From: Paenibacillus phocaeensis
Lineage (GTDB): Bacteria; Bacillota; Bacilli; Paenibacillales; Paenibacillaceae
Direction: 5' to 3'
Length of the DNA: 57,905 nt
Assembly: GCF_900021165.1 (NCBI RefSeq)
Contig: NZ_FCOQ01000023.1
Location: 1 to 57,905, forward strand
This document shows positions 8,711 through 15,856 of the stretch, one piece after another. The first letter of the stretch is position 1. Every line of letters begins with the position of its first letter. Both the position numbers and the translations under genes were made by a program. The notes under the pieces were generated by a model that worked only from the letters and a program-made list of their open reading frames with translations, was not told where the DNA came from and made no database searches.

Positions 8711-8739
8711 TAATTGATATTGATTCTCACTATCAATTA
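8711..8739 (-). promoter_or_regulatory. Fur-type operator of the siderophore operon
   Basis: TAATTGATA and TATCAATTA form a perfect inverted repeat. The inner 19 bp (8716-8734) match the Fur consensus at 15 of 19 positions. It covers the predicted transcription start of the binding-protein gene. Confidence 0.8.
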
Positions 8740-8741
8740 GG

Positions 8742-8770
8742 ATTGTAATTGAGAGCGTGGCAGAGATCAA
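8742..8770 (-). promoter_or_regulatory. SigA-type promoter of the siderophore operon
   Basis: TTGATC (8765-8770) and TACAAT (8742-8747) with a 17-bp spacer. Predicted start near 8735, inside the Fur operator. Confidence 0.6.
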
Positions 8771-8832
8771 GACTTATTTAAAATTTTATTTGTTCGCGAG
8801 GGCTTTCGGATCGATACCGCTGGCCATGAAGA

Positions 8833-8861
8833 AGCGCCCTCTCCGCTTGGAGAAGGGCGCT
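8833..8861 (-). terminator. Hairpin after the tandem isoprenoid synthase gene
   Basis: On the transcript AGCGCCCTTCTCC and GGAGAGGGCGCT pair around AAGC, with one bulge. The tail (TCTTC) is only weakly U-rich. Its place 30 bp after the stop codon and before the siderophore promoter supports a terminator. Confidence 0.55.
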
Positions 8862-8893
8862 ATAAAATAAAAGCTCGGCTAATGAAGAGTTCG

Positions 8894-11293
8894 TCAATGA
8901 TTCCGGTCGATCATGGAATTCAGCAAATGCTTCAGAAATACAGGAGGTCGCGGGAGCTCCAAGAGCGCTTCCATCGCGAGGCAATAATGCTCCCACATCG
9001 CTTGGCTTGCGGCGTTAGGCCCCAGCACCGTTACATAGGTTGAGCTGGCATTCTCGGCGTCCTTCCCCGCAGGTTTCCCCAGTAAACTCGGATCTCCTTC
9101 CTCATCCAGCAGATCGTCTTTGATTTGGAAAGCAATGCCCGTGTGGTAGGCGATTTTCTTCAGAATGGCGATTTCCGTCTCCGGAACCCGAGCTAAAATT
9201 GCCGGCGCCACCAAGCAGGCTTCGAACGCAATCCCCGTTTTGTAGAAACAAACCTGATCCAGCTCCTCTCTCGACAGCACCTTCCCTTTGGCGTTCAAAT
9301 CCATCGCTTGCCCTATGCAAATCTCCGCGGCTTTCCGGGATAAGTATTGCAGAAGTGCAAGCACAGAGGAACTGTCGAACGCCTGCAAAGAAGCTTGTTC
9401 CAGGGTCGCCTTCTGGATCAGGAAGATGCCGGTCAGCTCGGCGATGGCGCTGCCATGCAACTCGTGTAATGTCGGCCGGCCCCGCCGGGTTGCGGCGTTG
9501 TCCTGCGAAGGCAGATCGTCAAAGATCAAGGAAGCCGTATGCATGTATTCCAGAGCCCGGAACAACGGCGACAGCGCATTCTGATCCAGTCCGTACACCT
9601 GCACACCCATCACCCAGGCGAGAATCGGTCGAAGCCGCTTCCCGCTTCCTTCCAGGCTGTAATTCGCGGCATCGACCAGCAGGGGGTTCTCCTTGATCGG
9701 TGGCATTGCCGCAGTGGAGATCGGCAACAACGTATTCATGTACCTGCGGGCATTTTGGACCAGCTGAATGAATTCTTCTTTCTCTTGCCGATTCGTTCTC
9801 ATCTTCGCCAGCATCTGATCCCTCAGCCATTTATCATAGAAATCCACGTCCACTGCTCGAAGGACCAGCAGTTGGATCAGCTCCTCCAGCGCGGGAGAGC
9901 CCAACGAAAAGATCGTCATCACTTCATGAAACCGCTCCGCACCTACTCTTCTGCGATTTCGTTTCAGTCCATTGATGGCGCGCGTTAAAATGAGTTCACG
10001 AGTTTGGGGCTCCGAGCGGTAGACGTGGTGGATCAAATGGGAAACGACCGCCCAATATAATTCAAACGGGTTGATGAGATCCGGCCGTTCGTGCCGGTAG
10101 GTCAAATAATACGTGTAGGGTGTAACCGCCCCTGCCTCGCGATCGGCATCCATGTCCGCGAAATCGTCGGCCAACTGATTGTAGAGGCCGTAATAGAAAA
10201 CGCGCTGGTCGACCTCCTCATCCTGCGGGGCGGAGATCACAGAACGTACCATAAGTCGTGAAGATGCAGATTTCAAGATGATGGGCAGGTATAACTCCTC
10301 ATTGGAATAATGCCCATGATCCAAGGTTTTTTGGCGGTCGGCATCCTGAGATTCAAAGAAGAGATACGATTGCTCGAAAAAGAGATCCTGCGTTTCCGGA
10401 TTCTGATAACCACGAATAAATTCATACGCTTCCCGGAGCTCGGCTTGGATAAATCGGACCCGCTCCGGATGGCGGCCGCTCCACTCCCCCATGTCGGGTA
10501 CGATGCCCGTTCGGACCGTCATGCGGATCATACGTATATATTGTTCCTGCTCTTCGGCATTTAATACGCCGGAATCCAGGAGGTCATCAATATAAGGATA
10601 GGTGAGTCCGTAATAATACCCGATCTTCATTGCCTCTCCCAGTCGGCGGGATCGTTCCGTGGAGTTTGTCTCCCCGTCCATCTCATCGAGGACGTGCATG
10701 ACAACGCCGAGGATCACTTTGATGAGCTTCCGCTCCGCTTCTTCGGCATCCATTTCCGGAGGGAGATGAGACCGGGCGCGCTTAAGCCGTCCCATGACCC
10801 AAATCGCCGCTTCTTCCACCCCCTCGCGCTGAGCCCACCGATAAACGGAAGCCGGACTTATCATCACTTCAGATGCTAAGGCTCCGTTAGGCGTGCCCGC
10901 CGGTTGATCCATCCAACGTTTGATCTCCGCCACCAAGTGCTGAATCTTCATGCGGGTCCGCGGATCGGACAAATCTTGGCCCAAATCCCGGAGATACATG
11001 TAGGACACACTTCGCTCCAGATAATCCTCCAGCTTCCCTGTTCGAGCCAGCCATGCCAGATACGGCGAACCCTCGGAGGCATCGGGCGGCTTGGCGCCGC
11101 GGCGCCATAACGAATGCAGCGAGCGGCGCGGAAGGTGCTTGCTTCTCCACTCCGTCAAATCCTCGAACAGCGCGGACACGTAGCTCTTCGAACGGATTTG
11201 ATCCTGCAATGCAGCCAAATAGAGCCCTGCTTTGCTTTCCGCTTGCCGATACCACCTGTCCCCTAGTTCAGTAGTTTCCTTCAATATCGTCAT
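8894..11293 (-). CDS. Two-domain isoprenoid synthase: N-terminal class I-like domain plus C-terminal polyprenyl diphosphate synthase
   Basis: A 799-residue soluble protein with two Asp-rich pairs. The C-terminal half (about 520-799) is a trans-prenyltransferase: SGKRLRP at 550, first Asp motif DDLPSQD at 592-598 followed by RRGRPTLH, and second motif KDDLLDEEGD at 725-734. The residue five before the first motif is Ala, which in this family tends to allow products longer than C15 (inference). The N-terminal half has no family I can name with certainty, but carries DDLLD at 236-240 and DDFADMDADRE at 376-386, about 140 residues apart. That is the usual spacing of class I isoprenoid or squalene/phytoene-type synthases. 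It may therefore make a prenyl diphosphate and use it in a second step (cyclisation or head-to-head coupling). It stands alone: divergent from the next gene and followed by a hairpin. The start ATG has only a weak GCGGGGAT site. Class is sure, product unknown. Confidence 0.8.
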   Translation of the reverse strand: MTILKETTELGDRWYRQAESKAGLYLAALQDQIRSKSYVSALFEDLTEWRSKHLPRRSLHSLWRRGAKPPDASEGSPYLAWLARTGKLEDYLERSVSYMYLRDLGQDLSDPRTRMKIQHLVAEIKRWMDQPAGTPNGALASEVMISPASVYRWAQREGVEEAAIWVMGRLKRARSHLPPEMDAEEAERKLIKVILGVVMHVLDEMDGETNSTERSRRLGEAMKIGYYYGLTYPYIDDLLDSGVLNAEEQEQYIRMIRMTVRTGIVPDMGEWSGRHPERVRFIQAELREAYEFIRGYQNPETQDLFFEQSYLFFESQDADRQKTLDHGHYSNEELYLPIILKSASSRLMVRSVISAPQDEEVDQRVFYYGLYNQLADDFADMDADREAGAVTPYTYYLTYRHERPDLINPFELYWAVVSHLIHHVYRSEPQTRELILTRAINGLKRNRRRVGAERFHEVMTIFSLGSPALEELIQLLVLRAVDVDFYDKWLRDQMLAKMRTNRQEKEEFIQLVQNARRYMNTLLPISTAAMPPIKENPLLVDAANYSLEGSGKRLRPILAWVMGVQVYGLDQNALSPLFRALEYMHTASLIFDDLPSQDNAATRRGRPTLHELHGSAIAELTGIFLIQKATLEQASLQAFDSSSVLALLQYLSRKAAEICIGQAMDLNAKGKVLSREELDQVCFYKTGIAFEACLVAPAILARVPETEIAILKKIAYHTGIAFQIKDDLLDEEGDPSLLGKPAGKDAENASSTYVTVLGPNAASQAMWEHYCLAMEALLELPRPPVFLKHLLNSMIDRNH

Positions 11294-11515
11294 ATCCCCG
11301 CATCCCTCGGCTTTTTATTTTCCCATGTATGGGACCTGTTCCGCTCCCAATGTCATTATCCTTTATCATAATATAAAATACCACGGTACAAAAACGGCGA
11401 TGGTCTGTAGTTAAACTGGACCAAAGTCCAGGAAGGCCGGGAGGCAGCGTCTGAACTTCTTCTTCATTTTTTCCAAACTCTAGGTCTGCTTCTGTCAACT
11501 GACAAAAGTTGTGGG

Positions 11516-11553
11516 TTGTCCCGCTCCAAGGTCTCCCCTACAATGTTGTAGGG
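11516..11553 (+). promoter_or_regulatory. SigA-type promoter with overlapping palindrome
   Basis: TTGTCC (11516-11521) and TACAAT (11539-11544) are 17 bp apart. CCCTACAA-TG-TTGTAGGG (11536-11553) is a perfect inverted repeat over the -10 and start site, a possible repressor operator for the cell wall hydrolase gene. A second palindrome TGTCA-AC-TGACA lies at 11493-11504 just upstream. Confidence 0.5.
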
Positions 11554-11570
11554 AAAGGAGGTCACCCGAA

Positions 11571-12221
11571 ATGAACAAATTCCGAGGATTCCTTCTACTC
11601 ATGGTGATCGCGCTGGGGACCGGCCTGTTTGGCGGAGCAACTCAGACTGAAGCCGCCTCCGAGACGCTCAAGCTGGGCTCTGCGAACGGCGATGTCTGGG
11701 ATCTGCAATACCGGCTGAAGGCACTGGACATCTTCAACACACAACTTACCGGTTATTACGGCACGGTTACGCAGCAATCCGTACGTACGTTTCAATCGCG
11801 TTACGGTCTTCAAGTCGATGGAGCGGCAGGAGCTCAGACCTGGGCAGCGCTTAAGAAATATTCGCTAAATCAAAGCGAAATGGATCTGTTAGCCCGAGTG
11901 ATCTATAGTGAAGCCCGGGGCGAACCCTATACGGGACAGGTGGCGGTTGGTGCAGTCGTCATGAACCGGATTCAATCGTCCTCATTTCCTGATACGATCA
12001 ACGGTGTTGTATTCCAGGACGGCGCTTTCACAGCGGTCGATGACGGACAAATCTGGCTCACGCCGGACAGCACGGCCTACCAAGCCGCGTTGGATGCAGT
12101 CCGAGGCTGGGATCCCTCGTATGGATCGCTCTACTACTTTAATCCGAAGACGGCTACCAGCAAGTGGATTTGGTCGCGGCCGCAGAAGCTTCAGATCGGA
12201 AACCATATTTTTGCCGAATAA
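11571..12221 (+). CDS. Secreted SleB-like cell wall hydrolase with peptidoglycan-binding domain
   Basis: A 216-residue secreted protein. The signal peptide covers residues 1-28 (LLLMVIALGTGLFGGATQTEAAS). A PG_binding_1 domain follows at about 30-90 (LKLGSANGDVWDLQYRLKALDI ... GAAGAQTWAALKKY), then a Hydrolase_2 (SleB/CwlJ) domain at about 100-216. The latter starts DLLARVIYSEARGEPYTGQVAVGAV, where E113 is the likely catalytic Glu. This is the architecture of spore cortex-lytic enzyme SleB and of vegetative relatives such as YkvT. Which of these it is cannot be told: the promoter looks SigA-like, not sigma-G-like. GAAAGGAGGTC fixes the ATG at 11571. A strong terminator follows, so it is monocistronic. 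Confidence 0.85.
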   Translation: MNKFRGFLLLMVIALGTGLFGGATQTEAASETLKLGSANGDVWDLQYRLKALDIFNTQLTGYYGTVTQQSVRTFQSRYGLQVDGAAGAQTWAALKKYSLNQSEMDLLARVIYSEARGEPYTGQVAVGAVVMNRIQSSSFPDTINGVVFQDGAFTAVDDGQIWLTPDSTAYQAALDAVRGWDPSYGSLYYFNPKTATSKWIWSRPQKLQIGNHIFAE

Positions 12222-12253
12222 GAATGACTTTTACCTCATCGTTGTAAGGTTCT

Positions 12254-12292
12254 CAGGATCATGCGTTTGACGCATGGTCCTGTTTGATTTTT
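12254..12292 (+). terminator. Terminator of the cell wall hydrolase gene
   Basis: CAGGATCATGCG and CGCATGGTCCTG form a 12-bp stem (one G-T pair) around TTTGA, followed by TTTGATTTTT. Confidence 0.85.
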
Positions 12293-12369
12293 CGAAGCAC
12301 ATTCCTGATCTCCCCTGCACTATATATAAAAACCTCAATTAATTCAGGCAAAGGGGACAAGGAATAATC

Positions 12370-13845
12370 ATGCCCATCAAAAATGGAAAACAGTACATCG
12401 AACGCGTTGATCGGCAGCGCATCCGGCTTTGGTATAACGGCGAACGCGTGAACGTTCCGTTATCTGAACACCCTGCCTTTCGAGGGCTGATTCGGACGCA
12501 GGCTGCGATGTACGATGAGCAGTGTGAAGAACACCATCGGGATGATATGACGTATATTTCGCCGACAACCGGGGAGCGCGTGGGCTTGTCTTTTTTGCCG
12601 CCGGCGAATCTCGCAGATCTGGTCCGCAGAAGAAAGATGTCCGAGATCTGGGCGAATCTCCATCACGGTTTTCTCGGCCGCTCGCCCGACTATATGAACA
12701 CGGCTTTAATGTCATTTTATACCGCCTCCTCCGCTCTGGAGGAGTACTCGCCGGAGCATGCTCAGAACCTTCGGGCGTATTACGAATACTGCCGCGAGAA
12801 CGACAACACGTTATCGCATGCCTTTGTGCAGCCCCTGGCCAGCAAGATGTCCGGACCTGCAGACCGTGAAGAGTCCCTTGCCGCCAAGGTGATCGATATT
12901 CGCCCTGAGGGCCTTGTCGTGAGCGGCGCATTCCTGATGGCGACCCAGGGCCCCACCTGCGAAGAGATCCTCGTTCTCCCCACACCGACCTTTATGTTGG
13001 GGGAAGGGCCATTGAATCCCACCGCATTTGCCTTTGCGGTACCGAATGACCTGGAAGGAATGACGTTTATTTGCCGCGAGAGCCATGCACACGATTCGAA
13101 TTACGACTACCCCCTCTCCAGCCGGTATGAGGAGATGGATACGATGGTGATCTTCGACCGAGTCCTCGTTCCCCGGGAACGGGTTTTTTATTACGGTGAA
13201 GAGCAACTTTGCGAACGGTTGTTTCGCGAAGGGAACTTCCATGCCTACGCAGGACATCACATCCTGACCCGGTATATCGCAAAAACCGAATTTCTCCTGG
13301 GCCTTCTGCAGGTGTTGGCTGAAGAGCAAAATATGGAGGCAGAACCCCTCTTCGTCAATCAACTCGTCAAAGTGATGGCCGGGCTGGAGAACTTGAAGGC
13401 GCTGCGTCTTGCCGCCGAAACCGGAGGTTCTTACACCCCCTCGGGTCGCTATGTTCCGGCGCTGGCTCCGCTGACGGCGGCGGGAATCCAGTTTCCCGAC
13501 CTGCATGAGGTAGTGATGCGAATGATCCGCTCGATGAGCGCAAGCCAGCTCATCATGAATCCATTTGAGGCAGACTTCAACTCGGAAAACCAATCTTATC
13601 TCGAAAGTTATCTGCAGGGAATTTCTAGCGCGGCTAAAGATCGTATCGCCCTATTCAGGTTAGCCTGGGAGCTAGGCGGCGGCGCATTCGGCGGCAGACA
13701 AAACCAGTTTGAACGTTTCTTCTTCGGCAACGGAAAGACGATCGCGAATCGCATGTGCGAATGCTGCGTTGGATTGGAAGATTACAAATCGAAGGTTTTG
13801 CGGCTGATCGGCCGAGGCGAGGGGACGCAAGAAACCATGCTTTAA
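12370..13845 (+). CDS. HpaB-type FADH2-dependent monooxygenase (4-hydroxyphenylacetate 3-hydroxylase family)
   Basis: A 491-residue protein with the acyl-CoA-dehydrogenase-like fold of the HpaB family. The N-terminal domain includes GKQYIERVDRQRIRLWYNGERV and the flavin-binding middle has VVSGAFLMATQGPTCEE and YDYPLSSRYEEMDTMVIFDRVLVP, typical of the family. The C-terminus (LFRLAWELGGGAFGGRQNQFERFFFGN) is the helical bundle that ends most HpaB proteins. These enzymes ortho-hydroxylate phenols using reduced flavin from a separate reductase. No reductase (HpaC) gene is nearby, so it must borrow one. It sits alone between a terminator and the antiporter leader. Substrate is unknown. The ATG has AAAGG/AAGGAAT upstream, a moderate ribosome site. 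Confidence 0.85.
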   Translation: MPIKNGKQYIERVDRQRIRLWYNGERVNVPLSEHPAFRGLIRTQAAMYDEQCEEHHRDDMTYISPTTGERVGLSFLPPANLADLVRRRKMSEIWANLHHGFLGRSPDYMNTALMSFYTASSALEEYSPEHAQNLRAYYEYCRENDNTLSHAFVQPLASKMSGPADREESLAAKVIDIRPEGLVVSGAFLMATQGPTCEEILVLPTPTFMLGEGPLNPTAFAFAVPNDLEGMTFICRESHAHDSNYDYPLSSRYEEMDTMVIFDRVLVPRERVFYYGEEQLCERLFREGNFHAYAGHHILTRYIAKTEFLLGLLQVLAEEQNMEAEPLFVNQLVKVMAGLENLKALRLAAETGGSYTPSGRYVPALAPLTAAGIQFPDLHEVVMRMIRSMSASQLIMNPFEADFNSENQSYLESYLQGISSAAKDRIALFRLAWELGGGAFGGRQNQFERFFFGNGKTIANRMCECCVGLEDYKSKVLRLIGRGEGTQETML

Positions 13846-13886
13846 GTAGCTCCCAAAAAAGTCTGGCGCGTTTCAGGCGGGTTTGT

Positions 13887-14037
13887 TATAATAAACTTCG
13901 TTATTAAAAATTTAATATGTTGCATCTGGAGGAGCCTGTCACCAAGGGGAACCTATGCCGTTTTTCGGTATATGCTACCCGTGGTTGCAGGTTTTTTTGC
14001 GTTTGATTTTTGTTATTTTATGTAATATTAACAGTAA
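13887..14037 (+). promoter_or_regulatory. Structured leader upstream of the CPA2 antiporter gene, possible riboswitch
   Basis: A -10 element TATAAT (13887-13892) with a poor -35 starts a leader of roughly 150 nt. At 13935-13998 a compact fold is visible. Outer pairing joins CCTG-N2-ACCA to TGGTTGCAGG, an inner hairpin is ATGCCG-TTTTT-CGGTAT, and the flanking AGGGGAACC and CTACCC are left as internal-loop or pairing bases. The structure ends in seven T, so it can terminate transcription before the antiporter. I could not match it to a riboswitch class from memory. A cation-sensing aptamer would suit the gene. Confidence 0.5.
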
Positions 14038-14052
14038 TTGGAGGATTGTGTG

Positions 14053-15195
14053 ATGTTGATCTTAGAACTGTCCATTATTTTGATTGCGTCCAAATTAGCG
14101 GGTGACCTGAGTGTTAGATTGAAACAACCGGCGGTTCTGGGCAAGCTGTTGATCGGAATCTTATTGGGGCCGGCTTTACTGGGTTGGATTAACGAAACCG
14201 AGGTATTGGAAGAGATCAGCCAGATCGGCGTGATCTTGCTGATGTTCCTGGCAGGTCTTGAAACGGATGTCGATGAGTTTAAACAAACGGGGAAAGCCTC
14301 AACCTACGTAGGTCTCGCAGGGATAGCCCTCCCCTTCGGGTTTGGTTATTTAGCTGGCTTGCTTCTGGGCATGCCCATTTTTGAAGCGATTTTTCTCGGG
14401 CTCCTTCTCTCGGCAACAAGTGTGAGCATATCTGTGCAAGCATTAAAAGAAATGGGCAGGCTGAAATCCAGAGAAGGCACTACGATTCTCGGAGCAGCCG
14501 TCATTGATGACGTGCTCGTCATCATCCTACTGGCTTTCGTCATGAGTTTTGCGGGCGGAGACGTCAACTTGGGCTTGGTGATATCGAAGAAGTTTTTATT
14601 TTTTGCGGTCGCCATCCTTTTAAGCTGGAAAGCCGTTCCGTGGGTCATGCGCAAATTTGCCCCGCTTCGGGTGTCTGAATCGGTGATATCCGCGGCATTG
14701 ATCATCTGCTTTCTGTTTGCCTACATGGCTGAATACGCGGGTGTCGCAGCCATTATTGGTGCTTATATCGCGGGTGTCGCCCTCAGCCTGACCGATTACA
14801 AGCATGAAGTGACCGAGAAGATCGAAACGATTGGTTATGCGGTTTTCGTTCCCGTATTCTTTACTTCCATCGGCGTTAAGGTTGATTTCACCGGAGTGGC
14901 CTCCCAGATCCCGTTGATCTTTGGATTAAGTGTGCTGGCCATCGCCACCAAGCTCGTAGGTTCGGCTTACGGAGCGCGCTTGGCCAGATTCGGTTGGCGC
15001 AGCGCATTAGGGATCGGTTCGGCTATGGTCTCTCGTGGCGAGGTTGCCTTAATCATCGCCGCCATCGGTCAAGATGCCGGTCTGCTTCGAGACGAGCTTT
15101 TTGCCGTGATCGTGTTAGTTGTACTGGTCACAACGATCGTTACTCCGCCAATGATGAAGTACTTTTTCGTTAAACCGGAAAAATCCAACTCCTGA
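14053..15195 (+). CDS. CPA2-family cation:proton antiporter (Kef type, membrane domain only)
   Basis: A 380-residue membrane protein with about twelve helices filling its whole length. Family blocks are KQPAVLGKLLIGILLGPALLGW, LLMFLAGLETDVDEFK, LSATSVSISVQALKEMG, AAVIDDVLVIILLA and GAYIAGVALSLTDYKHEVTEKIE. It exchanges Na+ or K+ for H+ across the cytoplasmic membrane. It ends shortly after the last helix, so there is no cytoplasmic TrkA-N/RCK regulatory domain and no small KhtT-like partner gene. GGAGG at 14040-14044 puts the ATG at 14053 in good position; an in-frame TTG at 14038 overlaps the ribosome site. The structured leader suggests regulation at transcription termination. Confidence 0.88.
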   Translation: MLILELSIILIASKLAGDLSVRLKQPAVLGKLLIGILLGPALLGWINETEVLEEISQIGVILLMFLAGLETDVDEFKQTGKASTYVGLAGIALPFGFGYLAGLLLGMPIFEAIFLGLLLSATSVSISVQALKEMGRLKSREGTTILGAAVIDDVLVIILLAFVMSFAGGDVNLGLVISKKFLFFAVAILLSWKAVPWVMRKFAPLRVSESVISAALIICFLFAYMAEYAGVAAIIGAYIAGVALSLTDYKHEVTEKIETIGYAVFVPVFFTSIGVKVDFTGVASQIPLIFGLSVLAIATKLVGSAYGARLARFGWRSALGIGSAMVSRGEVALIIAAIGQDAGLLRDELFAVIVLVVLVTTIVTPPMMKYFFVKPEKSNS

Positions 15196-15272
15196 GAAAA
15201 GAACTCCGGTCTGCTAATCTCAATTCGATAATTAAAACCCGCCTCGGGGCTTAAGGTCTGGACGTTCGCCCA

Positions 15273-15300
15273 ACCGCCCTCTCCGCGAATGCATATGATG
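15273..15300 (+). promoter_or_regulatory. Sigma-K-like promoter of the collagen-like gene
   Basis: ACC (15273-15275), a 16-bp spacer, then CATATGATG (15292-15300). The mother-cell sigma-K consensus is AC-N16/17-CATANNNTA, so only the last base differs. The distance to the ATG is about 35 bp. Fits a late spore-surface gene. Confidence 0.4.
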
Positions 15301-15334
15301 ATAATGCCTATTTAGCGAAAAGGAGCGATTGAAT

Positions 15335-15757
15335 ATGGGATTTTTTCCAACACCGGGGCCTGGCGGTGGGGGTCCAGGATTTCCAGGATTTCCGGGCGGA
15401 CCTGGCGTACCGGGAGCGCCCGGGTTTCCGGGAGGTGGTCCCGGAGGGTTCCCGGGCGGCGGGCCGGGGGGATTTCCAGGGACTCCAGGCGGAGCACCTG
15501 CAGGCGTTCAGCCGCCGGCTTCTCCTCCTCCCCAATTTGTCCCGCAAATGCAGGTCAGCACCTTTGCCATCGATCCCGGCGGAATCCGACGCTGCCTATT
15601 CCGCAACACCTACGTTTGGTTAAACAACGGAGAGCAATTCTGGTTCTTCCCGGTATTCGTCGGACGGAACTCGATCGCGGGATTTCGATGGTTTGGTTTC
15701 TTCTGGGCCTACTTCGGCATCGATTTGAATCGGATTCGTTCGTTCACCTGCTTCTAA
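15335..15757 (+). CDS. Collagen-like Gly/Pro-rich protein with conserved aromatic C-terminal domain
   Basis: 140 residues in two parts. Residues about 5-55 are Gly-X-Y-like repeats dominated by GFPG, GGPGG and GVPGAPG, which resemble collagen triplets but are often interrupted. Residues about 75-140 form a compact domain very rich in Phe, Trp and Tyr, beginning IRRCLFRNTYVWLNNG and ending with SFTCF. I recall similar domains in small Bacillus/Paenibacillus proteins of unknown role, some linked to spores. No signal peptide is present. AAAAGGAG lies 7 nt before ATG 15335, so the upstream in-frame TTG is not needed. A possible sigma-K promoter and its own terminator make it a single-gene unit. 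A spore coat or crust role is an inference. Confidence 0.72.
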   Translation: MGFFPTPGPGGGGPGFPGFPGGPGVPGAPGFPGGGPGGFPGGGPGGFPGTPGGAPAGVQPPASPPPQFVPQMQVSTFAIDPGGIRRCLFRNTYVWLNNGEQFWFFPVFVGRNSIAGFRWFGFFWAYFGIDLNRIRSFTCF

Positions 15758-15770
15758 GAGGACGGACAAA

Positions 15771-15806
15771 AAGAGAACAGCCGACGGGCCGTTCTCTTTC
15801 GTTTTT
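15771..15806 (+). terminator. Terminator of the collagen-like gene
   Basis: AAGAGAAC and GTTCTCTT pair around AGCCGACGGGCC, which can itself pair partly (GCC/GGC), followed by TCGTTTTT. Confidence 0.8.
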
Positions 15807-15856
15807 CTATGCAATGGGATCTTACAGTAACTCCAGGCATCTTTGGGTCCAGGACT

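Noticed and set aside
12811..13593. 260-residue frame opposite the HpaB-type gene
   Set aside because: Antisense shadow of a well-conserved gene; no start signal and no family resemblance.
15344..15500. Tandem repeat array in the collagen-like gene as a possible VNTR or CRISPR
   Set aside because: The repetition is at the level of GGN/CCN codons for Gly and Pro; units vary and there are no constant repeats with unique spacers.
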